Origin: Cantharellus purpuraceus
Lineage: Eukaryota > Basidiomycota > Agaricomycetes > Cantharellales > Hydnaceae
Direction of reading: 5' to 3'
Assembly: GCA_025174535.1 (NCBI GenBank)
Contig: JALBUN010000008.1
Location: 248,001 to 312,000, forward strand
Length of the DNA: 64,000 bases
In this document: positions 32,240-45,061 of the stretch, piece after piece
How the letters are laid out: each line of letters begins with the position of its first letter
Numbering within the stretch: position 1 is the stretch's first letter
The notes under the pieces: generated by a model
Told to the model about the DNA's origin: nothing
Seen by the model: the letters and a program-made list of their open reading frames with translations, nothing else
The model's database searches: none
Program-made: the position numbers and the translations under genes

Positions 32240-35200
32240 TCACTCCCACACGCCAAGTCGATCCAAAAACTGATTCCACTGTCCCGTCTCAGTGGTAGAC
32301 GATGTTATAGTCGGCGTGAAATTCTCCACCGGCGCGTTGCTCTCCTCGTCAGGCAGGCTCGGCTGCCACACTTGGCCATCAGGCCACGGAAAGGGAGCCC
32401 CACCGCTGCTGTTATCTTGGAACATCTTGAGATCAGGGGCAGACCAGATCGCGTCTAATGCGACGGCACTGCTGAAAAAGTTTGGATACGGATCTGGGGA
32501 TGGAGTTGGGTCACTTGAGGCTGATTGTGTCTCTGGACCTGTGGGTGCCATGGCAGCTTCCTCGTCAATGATTTGAGGAGGCGATGGACTAAACGAGGGT
32601 GCACTAGTTCTGGGAGAAGCCAGGGTCGACCCAGGGAGTGCAGGATTGCCGGTCTTTTTGGCTGTATGGACCGATGGAGAGCGGGCTATGGACGGCTGTG
32701 CACCAAGGAGAGGAAGATCGTTGAAGTTTTCCGCAGCATCCAAAGAAGTTGGGAAATGCGCATGCACTCGCTGGCGAAGACGTTGTAAAATTTCCTACAA
32801 ATGATCCAACAATGAGAAGGATAGTAAAACGCTAACAGAATTTCTTCGTACCAAAGCATTCAAAGGCTGAATACTTGATCCAGCAGCCTCCTCGAACACA
32901 TCGCATATTGTTTCAAAAGGACGCAGCGTTCCTTTGGCGAAGTCTCGATTCCAATATCGCGCGACAATAGCGCCGAGGACAACCTTACAGAATATGATGA
33001 ATATCACGCTCGCGTTGGAAGTATTGGACGGGCAAAAAAAGCAAAGGAATATAGAATCTGACGATATTACTCACCGCAGCTGAGAAGCTCGTCGACCAAA
33101 ATATTGGCAGCCTGGAAATAAGCTCCGGGTGTCGCCGGTACATTGCACAATGCGCCTTTACGATCCAGCAAGCGCTATAGCCCGCTTGGAACGCAGAATA
33201 CCAGTATGGGGTTTTGGTGGGTTCGTCCCACTCTTGCATGGCTAAAACTAAGAACCGACGATGAAGCAGACAACAAGCTGAATGGTACAGGTATGATTAA
33301 GGACGTTAAATTGACGGTGGCGTGAGAATATTCTACCTGACTCCCTCAAAATCAAAGCAGTCAGCCGCTGCAGGTGTTTAGTCGTATCACCCTCAGGCAG
33401 GCCTTGATCTGGAGTCGACATCAGCGGGATCGATAGACCATCCGGCATCAGGCATCCTCGTAATTGAAGCTCCAGGTTTAATATTTCAGCATACTTAACT
33501 GGACCAGGGCGTTGCACCACAAGTAGTATGTGGTTTATGATGGGGGTTAGTCGGAATCTCCAGTCCTCGTCTAGGTAATGAGGAAGATTACGCCACAAAA
33601 GACCATCAGCTAGAAAACACAGATTGACAAAGTACGAGACTTGCAGCCTTGAATGAATCCAGGTAGTCCCCAAGACGCAGACGCAGTTTCGGGTGGTCTT
33701 CGACAGTCTATGAGCGAAAAATCGACGTTACAAGGCCGACCAGCAGAAAAGGACTGATCGTGAAGCAATTCATGTAAGATAAGAGGCGTGGTTAATTATG
33801 TGATCGTAATGAAGTTGCTGGCTAGAAAACAGACCTGCCAGACCTCCTCATGCAGTAACTCCCAACATACAGCTTCGCGCTGTTCGATTTCATCGATATC
33901 CGTTAGCCAATTCCTGCTATCACGGACTAGCATGCCGCACGGCATTGCTTTTGAGAGGAGTCATGAGACACGGCGCAAGGGGACTTACATAAGCCAATCT
34001 AAGACATTTACTCAGAACTCAAGACTTTGTCCTGCATGTGATGAAGTCACGCACCGAGCTTCCCAATCTGAGGCATCGATGATCAAATCAGGTCCAAGAC
34101 ACCAAATCGCAGGTGATGTCACGTACTTCAGGAGGACGCCACTAAACGCCCACATGTACCCTGCAGAAGTTCGAGTGGGAGCCGACACCACGTACCATAC
34201 GATAGAGATCTGAAAAAAAAAAAAGTTTCAACAGGAGGAAAGTCATGGCTCTTGTACATTTCTACCATGCATTGCATGCCATGAATGGTAGGGTTGCTGC
34301 AAATAGGGTCGAAGCTCAAGCTGGCGTATAAAGATTATGTTATTAAGAGTAGGATCTCAGGGGAAGTGGTGCTTACGAAGCTCTGGCGAGTTGGTGGTAC
34401 TTTTCTGCCTCGGTGGATAGCATTTGTTTGGTGAGATCAGTAAGCATACCCAACGCCAGAGTGATAAAGAGGACGCCTAGACGGTGCGCATCTGACAACT
34501 CAAGGTGCGTTACCACGACGTTGTTGGGATAAAAATGGTCATAGATCTTTTTCATGAATTGCTTTCGACAAATGGGAGCATTCCTGTGGGTAACGGTGAC
34601 AACTTCTTATTCCGAAAGTAAAATTTGGACATACCCCAAGCCCAAATTATACCAATAACGATTAGTAGTGTCCAAAGCCACTAGTGCAGGTGGAAGATAT
34701 GGTAGCATTTCGTTGATATCCGAGCTGCTGGCGACCGTCCGGGGTGTAAATGGGAAGAGTGCGCTTAAGAGCTGTAGACTGTGGGGAAGTACAGGTTGTT
34801 CTCCTGTCAAGAACTCGTTTCGATAGTCTATCTCATGAACATCGCGCTTCGAGGGTTTCGTCAATAAACCCTCGATCGGAATATAAATCAACCAACCCGC
34901 AGAAAATTCTAAACTCAGGCAGTGAAATGAGTATTTCTAAACGGAGGAGAGCTGATGTCATGCATTACCTCCGCCAGACTTGTAGCGCCATGATATACTG
35001 TGCTTCCATCTTCACCAAGTGAGAGAGACCCAAAGATATCAATTGTTTCGTCGATGTTCGTAACATGTTCACTGGCTTCCGACGCCAGGATGGCTGCAGC
35101 TTTGCTTCTCGTAGAAGGTATATCAGGTATGTCGGTGTTTGCCAGAAGGTTATGTGACGGGTGTGTGGCAGCGAGAGCCTCCTCGAGATCGGCTATACGC

Positions 35201-35618
35201 TGCGTCAAGAATTGGATCTGTTCACGATTCCGTAAGCTGGTAGCCTTGAGAGAACTGCAATAGTATTGCGTCATAAATTCAAGATCATGCATCTTTCGAG
35301 CCTCAACTCGCCTGGGTGTGGCTTCGTCAGTGAAGCATTCTGAGCCACGAACTGTAAACACAAGTCATTGTGGTTTCAAAAAGAAAGCACAAACTATCAG
35401 GGCATAAAGCGGTGCAACCACGGCGAATGCAAGATTGGCCTGTAGGAACAAGCCCATGAACAAATGATATATGCATGTGAAGCATGGAGAGCGTGCTAAC
35501 ATGGAATGTTCCTATTGCATCGTAACTTCAACCGCCTGCATTCCGCGCAAGCACGGACTTTCCCGCTTCTTGGACCCTTTCCAGGAACCCCTTCAGGAGT
35601 TCCAGTTGGTTGCGACAT
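32240..35618 (-). CDS. Fungal Zn2Cys6 transcription factor with middle homology region
   Basis: Starts at ATG 35616-35618 (MSQPTGTPEGVPGKGPRSGK). The DNA-binding cluster is split by an intron: CAECRRLKLRCNRNIPC in exon 1, then QSCIRRGCTALC in exon 2 (35400-35440), giving the six cysteines. A coiled-coil dimerisation stretch follows (NREQIQFLTQRIADLEEALA). The fungal_trans middle region runs through LPHSLQLLSALFPFTPRTVA, LGVLFITLALGMLTDLTKQM, SLSFDPICSNPTIHGMQCMV and RDSRNWLTDIDEIEQREAVC WELLHEEVWQ. The C-terminus is Ser/Pro/acid rich (ALDAIWSAPDLKMFQDNSSG) and ends QWNQFLDRLGVWE, a plausible activation domain. About ten introns. A nuclear regulator; targets unknown, with the NmrA-like neighbour as a candidate partner. 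Confidence 0.86.
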
Positions 35619-36381
35619 ATGACGGAGATGTCCACAAGTAGTGAGCAGAGTCGGGGGTTCGCGCAAGCTCTGGTGGTGAACGCTACCGACAGCCGCCGCA
35701 GTGCTGTGTGCACGCACACACGAGGCTCAATGGCTGAGAGAGAGAGCTTACAAACCAGGGCGCCTCCACAAAAGCGGATACATACGTACCAGTAGGAACA
35801 ACCCTGCGCACTAGGTCCAATCGGCTTACCTATCTGCATCAAGATGGTCGCTTATGGGTATGGCTTGCAAGTAGTCACTGCGCAGTTGAGTCCTTACCTC
35901 GCTTGTTACAGTAGCTGCCGATTTACAGTTGCTGCGGTCCAATGTTACACACTCTCTTTGCTTGCTCGCAGAGTCGCATAGTACACGAGTCTCACGCTAC
36001 GATATGGGCTTTTGGTCATATTGTAAATCACAAATTGATATGCCAAGAGCGCTCGGACTCCTCCCATCAATTGTATGGATTGTCTCGCCGAGGTCCTGGC
36101 TGGCTAGTCCTGTTGTACATCGATCGATCATACAGGTAGCGGAAGCACGCTAATATGCTGTAACTATTGACATACCTGGAACGCGACCCGGGCTCAGGAA
36201 ACCTGACAGGCACTGGCAAAAAGAAATAGTCGATGCCGGTGAGACGACGTATTGTTACCAAGAGATTAGAATGTTTAGTGTAGATCATAATGCCCAAGGA
36301 CAATATCAAATTTTAAGCTCATCAAGACATTGGGAGTCAGGGGTTCAAGGAAGCGGTTAAGACGGACAAGGCAGGTAGGTA
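35619..36381. other. Intergenic region upstream of the Zn2Cys6 gene
   Basis: About 760 bp between the RMT2 stop and the Zn2Cys6 start (both minus genes). It presumably carries the regulator promoter. No other gene seen. Confidence 0.5.
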
Positions 36382-37832
36382 TCACATAAGAATCATTTTT
36401 CCCACAGGGAGCCTGTAATGTCGCACTTTAAAATACTCTCGGGTATCACCCCATCGGCTCTCCATTACATTAACCTCGACATCCACATCGGTCCACTCAA
36501 TTTCCACACCAGCATCTTTGAGATGAAGCTCAGCGAGCTGGGTATATACGTCGTAGAACAATGCATCTGGCACATTGCATATTCAAGTCAGTTAAAATCG
36601 ACGACGCGAGTGATTGGGACGAACTCGTCGCGCCAAGGCCATTGAAAAAGCTAAATCGGGCATCTGGTCCGCTAAGGAGATCCGGTACAATGTCGAAAAA
36701 CTTCTTCAGCTCTAGAATGGCCTAGCATTTAGTAGAAAGTTGGGTCGACCACATGATCCAAGGCTCTGCCATCTACCTTCATATCCCTCTGCGAAGGTGT
36801 CCACGTAGACAACGTCCCAAACACCGTATCCGTAGATTTCACCAGATTGAATAAAATCTTGCCAGCGACCTTCAAGGATTTTGACACCAGGGCGGTCATA
36901 CCAACCATTGGCACGCATATGTGCAAGAACATCCCGATGCGGCTCGATGATCGTGTGCTGAGCAGGTGAAGGATCAATTTTCTGAAAAAGTGTGTCTATC
37001 TACCTCTATGAGAATAAGCGGAAGGGACGGACAGGACAAATTAAGATGACTCACAATGCCTAGTCCGAAGCCAATGTTAAGCACGCGAAGACCCGACGAA
37101 CGAGATGGGTGGCTTTGACAAAGTTTATCAACAGTGGATTTCACTGGTCGTTGCACTAGTAAAGGTGGGTGCAGGCTCTGGTCTGGGTATACACATACTA
37201 ATCGGTTTTTCCCATCCCATCATCACACCGACTGTTTGGTTATCGGCTACCACAGTGCAAATCTCTTGCCCAGAATCGTCAAGAGAAAAGAGCAGTTTAG
37301 CATCCAAAAAGGCTTCGGTAGACCCGAATGGACCATCCTCGTGGTTCTGTAGAACTGTTGATGGGGCTCCAGATGTTGAGGTTGACAAGACTTGTAATAG
37401 ATATTCTGTGATCGGGAGGTTGGATAAACTCTGAGGAAATAAAGGAAGTAAGCAACCTGAACGAAGTCCAGCATCGCGAATAATCCGGTATGACTCTTCA
37501 TCGTTGAGCGAGAGAGCAATATCGCCAGCAGTGTTACCCAAATCATCGACTGATCACGACAACTTACATTCCTTCTCTCGTAGATGCAAAGGACAAGACG
37601 CACTGCAATTCCATACTGCGCCATTCTCAATCAAGATGCGCACTAGCTCGGGGTCTTCAACGAAACATGCCGCATGAAGGGCCGACAGACCACCATTGTC
37701 TTGTTGATACCAGAGTGGTGCTCCAGCTTTGATGAGAGATTGAATGATTGGAAGATCAGATGATAATATGGCGTCGATGAGCTGTGACCCTAATTGGATA
37801 GCATCCTCGACCTCACTGTCCTTTCCATCCAT
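36382..37832 (-). CDS. RMT2: Protein arginine N5-methyltransferase (RMT2, type IV)
   Basis: ATG 37832 opens MDGKDSEVEDAIQLGSQLID. The N-terminal half carries ankyrin-like repeats: DNGGLSALHAACFVEDPELV RILIENGAVWN and, after an intron, DLGNTAGDIALSLNDEESYR. Then comes the methyltransferase domain: VVADNQTVGVMMGWEKPIM, the AdoMet-binding LRVLNIGFGLGIV, HTIIEPHRDVLAHMRANGWY, GRWQDFIQSGEIYGYGVWDV VYVDTFAEGYE, FFDIVPDLLSG and RFSFFNGLGAT, and the C-terminal FYDVYTQLAELHLKDAGVEI. Ankyrin repeats plus this set of motifs is the hallmark of fungal Rmt2, which methylates the delta nitrogen of an arginine in ribosomal protein L12. About 400 residues, normal length. It is head-to-head with the PWWP gene across about 800 bp. 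Confidence 0.92.
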
Positions 37833-38639
37833 TTTTCGGCGGAAGTAAAATTGAACTCCGAAGCCACTCAGTGACGGTGCAGTCGCCCAGGCGGCCCAGT
37901 GTCCTCCAGGCTAAAACTGGACAACATGCATGGTTCTTCCAGACGCTGAGACCACATGTCAAAATCAAATCGAATCGGATTGCAAGTTAACTTGATAAGT
38001 ATCCGGAAATCAGATCTTCAATTCGGTGTGTGTGGAGCTCCAACAGAACTATATGTAGATATCATAGATATTACCTCACGTGGTTACACATGACCGTCGT
38101 GGCTGTAACGGTGATCGGCTCTATGAGATCGGGGGGAATAATGCAATGATCCTGCACGGTTTAAATTCGTTGACACAACAGGAACCGTATTGACAAAAAT
38201 CTGATGTCACAGACAGTAAATGCTATACAACAGTAACCCATCAATCATAGGCCCATCCGCTCAGCCAAAGTCGCAAATGCATAAAAGAGTTTGGATATAT
38301 TATATTTGCATTTGTTTAGACTCGGCGATGAAATTTCAGCAATTGAACAAATGGTGGGCATCATGTTTCATACGACCATATGCTTGAAGTAAAATGACAG
38401 TCAACCAAATTACTATTTAGCTCAGGACATAGATTACATTAAAACAGAGGATGCTCGTTCCTGCTTTATTGCTACAATCTACATAGGCGTCAACGCGGAT
38501 GCGATACTATCGGCTTCGCAAAGTGCCAAACTCAGATTCGGCATCCGCCTTTCTCCTTAAACCCTCATCTCGCGTCTCTGTCAAACGCGTCCGCGCTCAC
38601 CCCGCTCGTCTGCACAAGCTCTGATCTATTGAACAGAAA
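37833..38639. promoter_or_regulatory. Divergent promoter region of RMT2 and the PWWP gene
   Basis: 807 bp between two start codons facing away from each other. No ORF or repeat stands out. A pyrimidine-rich stretch with short C/T runs precedes the PWWP ATG (38540-38630), typical of fungal core promoters. Confidence 0.45.
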
Positions 38640-40446
38640 ATGTCTGGGAACAAGAAGAGCAAGGAGGTCGGTGAACATAGCTACCAGCTTGGCGACGTTG
38701 TTCTTGCCAAGATTCGTGGATACCCACGTTGGCCCGGAATGGTACGCCTACACGCTCAAACGCGACTTCATCCATCGCGTTTTAGTATAATATGTACTCA
38801 TTGAATGGTTCTTCTCGTCACAGGTTGTAGATCCCGATCAGGTACCTTTGCCCGTTGCTAAAGAGCGACCAAGCAGCAAAAAAACAACATTCTACTGCGT
38901 CCGATTCTTCCCTGCTGGCGATTAGTACGTGACTTCGTACAAAACCTTGTATACAACAACGTTAAAGTGCATGCCGCAGTTCATGGGCTGTATCAAAAGA
39001 TCTATCTCTGCTTCAAAAGCATGAGATCGAAGCGTATATCAATGAGCCTCACAAGAAGTCTGGTGACCTTCTTCAAGGTTACAAGATCGCCATGAATCCG
39101 CGTGAGTGGGAAGTGCTCCTGGAGGAGCAACAGGCAGCTATGGAAGAGGCCGAAGCCAATGAAGAAGTCGATCAGCTCGAGGATGTGGATGAAGATGGTG
39201 AAGATGAGCCCAAGAAAGCGAAGCCCAGCAAGAAGCGCAAACGTGAGAGCGAGCCCAAGCCGAAGAAGAAGAAGGAGCCCAAGAAGAGTGGCAGCACAGG
39301 TGCCGAATCCAAGGAGAAGAAGGCAGGGATCAAGAAGAAGGCTGGAAAGAAGAACGGCATCAGGAGCAAGGAAACCATTGAGAGCGAAGATGATGGCGCC
39401 GACGCTGAGGGCGAGGATGCCCCAGCCGAATCGAGCAGGAAATTGGGTCCTGCATCTAAACGTGCTAAGAAGGACAAGAGTGGTGATGACGTTGACTTGC
39501 GTAAGTGACAATAACTTGCTCTACTCTCCTTTCACTGTCCAACCATGTTTCCGTTGCTGAACCTACTCGTTGCTGACCCTTTTCCCGCCTCTTCTTCGAA
39601 ATACTGAAATCTATGCTCTTTTTAGGTCATCTAGCAAACAACCCAGATGCTATCAAAGTCAAGGAGTGGAGACACAAACTTCAGCGGGCTTTCCTAAGTA
39701 AAACTGTCCCAAAGCCAGAGGTTCGTGATGGATTTCTTAAGTTTTTTCTATTCTGCCTTTCCTGGTATTCACGTCAATTGTTTTACCTTCGTGATGTATG
39801 GCGCTTTGACAGACGTGGTTCCATTGCATCCAGTTTTTCCTTGTTTAGTTGGCTAACTTCACACCACGTTTAGGAAATGTCAGAATATGATCAATTATTC
39901 ACGACCATTGAAAATCACGGCCTAACAATTGAACAGCTAACGGTATGTCGACGTAGCACTTCGATGAAGGCACCTGTTCACTATCTTTCAATCCCCTTGT
40001 GCTTCCCGTGTTGACGTGTCATCCTCCCACCTCCCACCTCTGATCACGTCAACACTGACATCACGTGCCGATTGTGTTGCCGTTTTCTCGGGTCCGCTAT
40101 GCAGTACTCGAAGCTTGGTAAAGTAATGCGTCACATTTCACAGCTTGATCAGAGCGTACTGCCCCTGGCAAAGGACGACAAGTACAGCATTCGGAAGCGG
40201 GCAGACGTACTTCTTGAGAGGTGGCAAGGGCTTATTTCTGGAGACGTCAGCGCCAATGCTGGCAGTGTCAATGGGGCCGAGAGCAAGGGCGAGCGAGAGA
40301 AACCGACAGAAAAAAAGCCTGTGGGTAAAGCGATGGATGCCGACAAGGTGAAGGAGTTGCCCGTCAATGGGGTGAAAACCGGAGCCGCCGCTGCGGAACC
40401 GCCGGCGGTGGAAGGCGAAGTGGCGATGGATATCGCGGACGATTAA
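38640..40446 (+). CDS. PWWP-domain chromatin protein (LEDGF/TFIIS-N-like C-terminal domain)
   Basis: ATG 38640 opens MSGNKKSKEVGEHSYQLGDV. The PWWP domain spans exons 1-3: VVLAKIRGYPRWPGM, then VVDPDQVPLPVAKERPSSKK and TTFYCVRFFPAGDY, then the exon starting in LLQKHEIEAYINEP. A long Lys/Glu-rich nuclear-targeting linker follows (KPSKKRKRESEPKPKKKKEP). The C-terminal helical domain is HLANNPDAIKVKEWRHKLQR, EMSEYDQLFTTIENHGLTIE QL, SKLGKVMRHISQLDQ and IRKRADVLLERWQ, which resembles the TFIIS N-terminal/IBD bundle. It ends AMDIADD at 40446. Family members bind methylated histone tails (H3K36 or H4K20) through the aromatic cage of PWWP. Six introns. Its last exon and 3' flank are duplicated downstream (49960-50490). 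Confidence 0.85.
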
Positions 40447-43373
40447 ACGCGTTTCTCTATCACCTGTACCTTCCGGAGTCTGTCTCTGTATATGCTTATT
40501 GGACCCCAAGGTCATTGCATCCTCAAAGCTTACTTACCGAACGCCACAGTAACCCCTCGGATGCTCCGCGTAACGGTAGATGTATCCGCACCCCGAAGCC
40601 TCAAAACTGTGTTATATTTTCTCGATAGTCTTTTCAGTCTTTTCCATTCTTCCTGCTCTTGCGTATGCCTCTACGGTCGAGATCTCTTTTTCTACGTGTT
40701 TTCACGCCTCTTGTGCTCTTTTTGTTATCCCGTCTGTTGCGAATATAAACCAGAACGATGTGTATATAGTGTAGTGTCAGCACTGTGTGAACTGCAGCTG
40801 AGACCACGTCTCCGGTAGTAGCGATGCCTTCGGCAAGTGACACTTCAGTCACTGTTAAGTAGGTGATGTCTCGAGGGATGATGATATGAGTGAGCTTGTG
40901 AGCACGATGTCGTCTAGCCGTCAGAAGCCCGTCAGGCCCATTTGAAAGGCCATAGCAAGAACCAGAAGGTTAATCTCCCACTTAATTAGTCGAGACTCCG
41001 AAGCGGATGTGGTCGAGCAGAGGCAACGTTAGGGAATGACAAGGAGACGGAGGAGCTAACGATTAAGCTGTACAGGGGCAGACAAGACATGTCCTGATAG
41101 GCTCAAAATGTGCAACAGCGAGAGGCGGATTGGGGTTGGATCCGACGCTGTGGCTCGTGGAAAGAAATATTTTGACAGCCAGCCATGATTTTCCAGTCAC
41201 CGTGGTAGCCGCGAGTTCCCTGTACATTCTGGCATCACTTTGAGGAAACAAAATGCAAATAGGGCGTTTTTGTGCTGCGATATCATCTTCGTGATCCGAC
41301 CTGTCAAAGGAGGCTGCACTCGAATGTTTTATGCTCGTCCACTACTTGGTTTATATTAATCCGTCGTGATGATGGTCAAGGCTGCACTGGAGTGCACTTA
41401 TAGATCAACTGTCGATCGCGCGACCAGCTGGTGGAGCCAATAGTTGTTGATGAGCCAGAACGGAGACAAGTGAGTGCAAGAGACCATGGATTGGATGTCG
41501 GTGCAATCTGAGGTAGAAGCTTGATCAAGCCCTTGGTGTAATGTGATAAGATCCCATACAGCAAGGCCTGCGAGAGTTTTTGATGCCATGTTGATATCCA
41601 TAGGGCTTCACGTCCTTTGTACCTTCTTACTATCCATGACGAAGAAGGAATAAGCGACTGGCATGCAGGACACCCAGCCTGAACTCGCAGGAGGTGGTCT
41701 ATGTTTTTTGGAAACGAACAAATACGGAAGCTCCGATGATTTGAATACGCATGCTCTTGCACGAGGTGGCATCAAAATCACATTTGTCTGCTCTGAGGAA
41801 ATATTTAGAAGCGATCATCAATTTGGCTATTTAAGGGTGAACACAGGACTCACATTTGGAGAGTTGTCAATTCGTTCGACATGTAATAATGGACATAAAA
41901 ATGACAACTCCAAAATATTAGGAGGGATGTGACCGCCTGTTCGATAAGCCTCTTGATCTGCCTCCTAGGAGTTCGTATTGATCAGGGTGAAGGATACATC
42001 CGCTCGTTCACCGCCTACAGTGGTTCTTCCTCGAAGAGTGAATCTCCCTCGAAGTCATATATGATATAAATGTCCGTGTTCCGCATCGTCAGGTCAAGTT
42101 TACCGGGACAGTTAGCAAGTTGGCCAGCCGGTGCATGAAATTTGGATCGTGTCCACAAATGTTCCCAAGCAGCTTTCTTTGCACATTGTCGACGGAATTG
42201 GCTCTCCGTGTGCCGTTCTGAGCGATCCGGTTTCTTGGTATCGATGCTGGATCATAGCGAGAGCGGAGTTGGGAGGAGAATCAAGCTTGCTATCACTATC
42301 ATCGTCTAAGAAGGATTCCTCTTCTACAACATACTTGTGTAGAAATCAGTGTCATAGAGAGTTGGCAGCAGATTGAGTATCAAAATCTACCATTGTGTAT
42401 TTGTATTTGAACAACGGAGACGACACAGGTCACGTGCAGCGTTCGAAGCAACCATTCACTATTTTGGCCTTCAATTCAGGTTTTCTGATTTACATATGGA
42501 TCTTGCTTCTCTGATGTGCCACCGGCGCGCCCAGGCTTCCGCCAGAGTTTCCAGTGTAATTGAATCTGTCCGTGTTGGTCCCTCTCCATCATGCCGTCCA
42601 TCAGTGCATCATGTCCCCAGCCATCTGGTGCCATTTCCAGCCGATGAATAGCTCAATGCTCGTGACCTCCCTAGCCGTGGTTGGATTCAATGCGTACGGA
42701 TGCTGTCGGGTTTGGCTGGTCCGACTTATGGCGGAACTTCTCTACAGTTGAAAATCTCACTGCATCCCCTTGATGACAATGACACGTTGTGCCATACTAT
42801 CCGCATTCTATGATCGCCCCCACAGCACCTCATCCGCACCCCCTGCACCTCCGTACCATCACTTGCAAGCCATCACTGATGGGCCAAAGCTTGAATTGGT
42901 AGAAGCTCATCATAACGCCTTCATTAGGGAGCCGCTAATGATTTGACAAGCTGCAAGAAGCACTCTTGAGTTTGGAAACCCTCAGTATGTACTCAAATAT
43001 GCACGAGCTACATGGCCTGCCCTCTTACCATCGCTAACGTTATCTCATTCGAGTTTGAACCCAAACCTGCAGTGTGGACAGTTCTAGGGAATATAGCACT
43101 TGTTCTCGCGCGAGCCTCCGGAGTCATATAGTGCCTCATCACGCTTTCTCAATGGCCATCATCAATCAAGGTACAAGGAAGCATCTGTTGCGGTGACGTT
43201 GCCGGTTACATAACCCTTCAATATTGCTGTTGATAATCGGGATACTTTAGCATGGGAGACGCTCTCCAGGTTTCCAATATATAAAACTTCCTGCGCACCT
43301 CATCTTGAGAATACAAGAGTTACGCTCGATATCGTATTCCACTCTGAGTACCCCTTTAGCACGCTTCGATCCC
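40447..43373. other. Spacer from the PWWP gene to DUF6533 copy G
   Basis: No confident gene in 2.9 kb. The first 360 bp are the PWWP 3' flank that is also copied near 50150-50490. A short minus-strand coding-like stretch lies at 42015-42340 (separate entry). The last 300 bp resemble other right-array promoters, with TATATAAAA at 43278. Confidence 0.45.
42015..42340 (-). pseudogene. Unidentified coding remnant
   Basis: Two overlapping minus-strand frames look protein-like. One reads VVEEESFLDDDSDSKLDSPP and IQHRYQETG. The other reads QFRRQCAKKAAWEHLWTR, AGQLANCPGKLDLTMRNTD and IYDFEGDSLFEEEPL before a stop at 42015-42017. They could be the two sides of a frameshift in the 3' end of a lost gene. 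No family recognised and no start codon seen. Weak. Confidence 0.25.
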
Positions 43374-45061
43374 ATGTCATCTCAAGCAGAGCAGACTATA
43401 GTGCAAGTGGCATCAGATACGTAAGTTCTCGCTCGTATTGGGAACGTTTATGTGAAACAACGTTCCAGAATGGCCGAGAACTATGTCCTTATGGCTGCCC
43501 TAAGTGAGCCTTAGGCTTGTGGTCACAAGGAGCTAACCTACAACTGGAAACAGCTCTTCTCGCATATGACACCTGTCTAACCCTGCCTCATGAGGCTGAG
43601 TATATTTGGCTTAAGAAATTCAAATTAGGAACAATTCTTTACATATTATCTCGGTACTCCATGCTGCTCATATATGTGCAAGAGATGATTTCACAGTTTT
43701 CGAGCACATCGCTTCAGGTTTGTTTCATCATGATTTTACTACTGATACTCATAAATGTCATACTTAGTAAGTTCAACCCCGCTTCCTCACAAGCAATATC
43801 TTGTAACAAGTCAGGACATGCGATGGTCTGTTTCACTTTGGGGATGCTTTTCGCCTCCTACCCTTCATTGGGTTGCAAGGTGGTGACGACCTCATAGTGT
43901 CAACAGTAGATCACTGATGACTGGTGGTGCAGGCCTTCTGCTAGCAAGAGCATATGCCGTTACAGATCACAAAAGACTGGTGCTATCAGTTCTTTCAATT
44001 TTCGGATGTTTCGCTTTGGTTCTAGAACTCGTGTGTTTTCAAGTGTTTTTGTGGACCTCGCCTGATAGCCAGCCTTTGCAGCCCATTGCAATCTTGGATG
44101 TGTGTGATATTACCAGCGCACCACTCCACACAATCTCAATGTGAGTGCAGCATACGGTGTCTATTAAACATGCTCAACGATTTATTAGACGTAAGAGGCG
44201 TGAAAGTGATATCCACATTTCACTAACACTCTTCCTTCAGTCAATGATATCATCACAATCGCGGTCATACTGTTTGACATGGCCGTGGTTGCTGTGACAA
44301 TCACCAGCACACTGGGAACCTGGAGAATCCATGAGCGGTCGACGTGGGATAAGCGTTCACTTACACATCTACTGGCTCAACAAAGTAAGTGATGTATTCC
44401 GTCACAAGGCAATTATAAGACATGTCCATCAAACCAGGTTTTTTAAGAATTGGGTATTTCATCCTCACTTACCCTGATGAAGGCAGAAATGATAATTCTC
44501 AGATTCGTCCTAACGATAACTGTTGCTGAGGCGATCTTGCCACTGGTACTGTCAACGTATCGATTCCTACGCCTCGCCAAGTACTAATCAGACGTGCTAG
44601 ATTGTGAGAGTAAGTAAACTGTACATATCTTCTGAAGTGTCCTCCAGCTCTGCCTCCAGTCTACCATTCAAGATATTCTAGGACCGGTGCAAAATAGGTA
44701 ATTCAGAGTCAGGTGCCCGAGCAGATGTCGGTTGACAAAAATATGCAGCTTGTCAGTTATTATCATTTGCCGCTTTCACCTCATTCTCCAACGGCGAAAT
44801 GCACACCCGAATACCAACACGTCCCAGGACTTACCTACGATTTCTGTTGGAAGCTTTCGTGCGGCCACCCAAAGGATGCATGACGCCGTTATGGCAGAGT
44901 TTGGGGATTCAGGCTCTGACGGGCTTGCGGGAACTGAGATGTCGCTGGAGGATATCGTGCCTCCGGAACAGGATTTGGCAGCAGGGACAACAGATGATGA
45001 TATTACTCTCGAGGAGGTTGTAGCCGAGCCACGTGGTGCTGAGGCGGCTGTGAGGGCGTAG
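43374..45061 (+). CDS. DUF6533-family multi-pass membrane protein, copy G
   Basis: ATG 43374 opens MSSQAEQTIVQVASDT. Exon 2 gives MAENYVLMAAL. Exon 3 gives LLAYDTCLTLPHEAEYIWLK and KFKLGTILYILSRYSMLLI, ending STSLQ. Exon 4 is open (VCFTLGMLFASYPSLGCK). Exon 5 gives GLLLARAYAVTDHKRLVLSV and FGCFALVLEL. Exon 6 gives IAILDVCDITSAPLHTISM. Exon 7 gives VILFDMAVVAVTITSTLGTW and ERSTWDKRSLTHLLAQQ. The last exon has CSLSVIIICRFHLILQR, the conserved ATQRMHDAVMAEFGDSGSD and an acidic tail to 45061. About 350 residues with roughly seven hydrophobic segments. The exon 8 boundaries (44435-44740) are uncertain. No lesion seen. Function of the family is unknown; the topology resembles a receptor. Confidence 0.72.

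Noticed and set aside
34213..34224. A poly-A run as a sign of a retroposed gene
   Set aside because: Only 12 A residues, inside the Zn2Cys6 gene in or next to an intron; no retrocopy features.
39002..39511. Hydrophobic minus-strand ORF with Leu-rich helices, possible membrane protein
   Set aside because: It is the antisense of the Lys/Glu-rich linker of the PWWP gene, which naturally reads Leu/Phe on the other strand.
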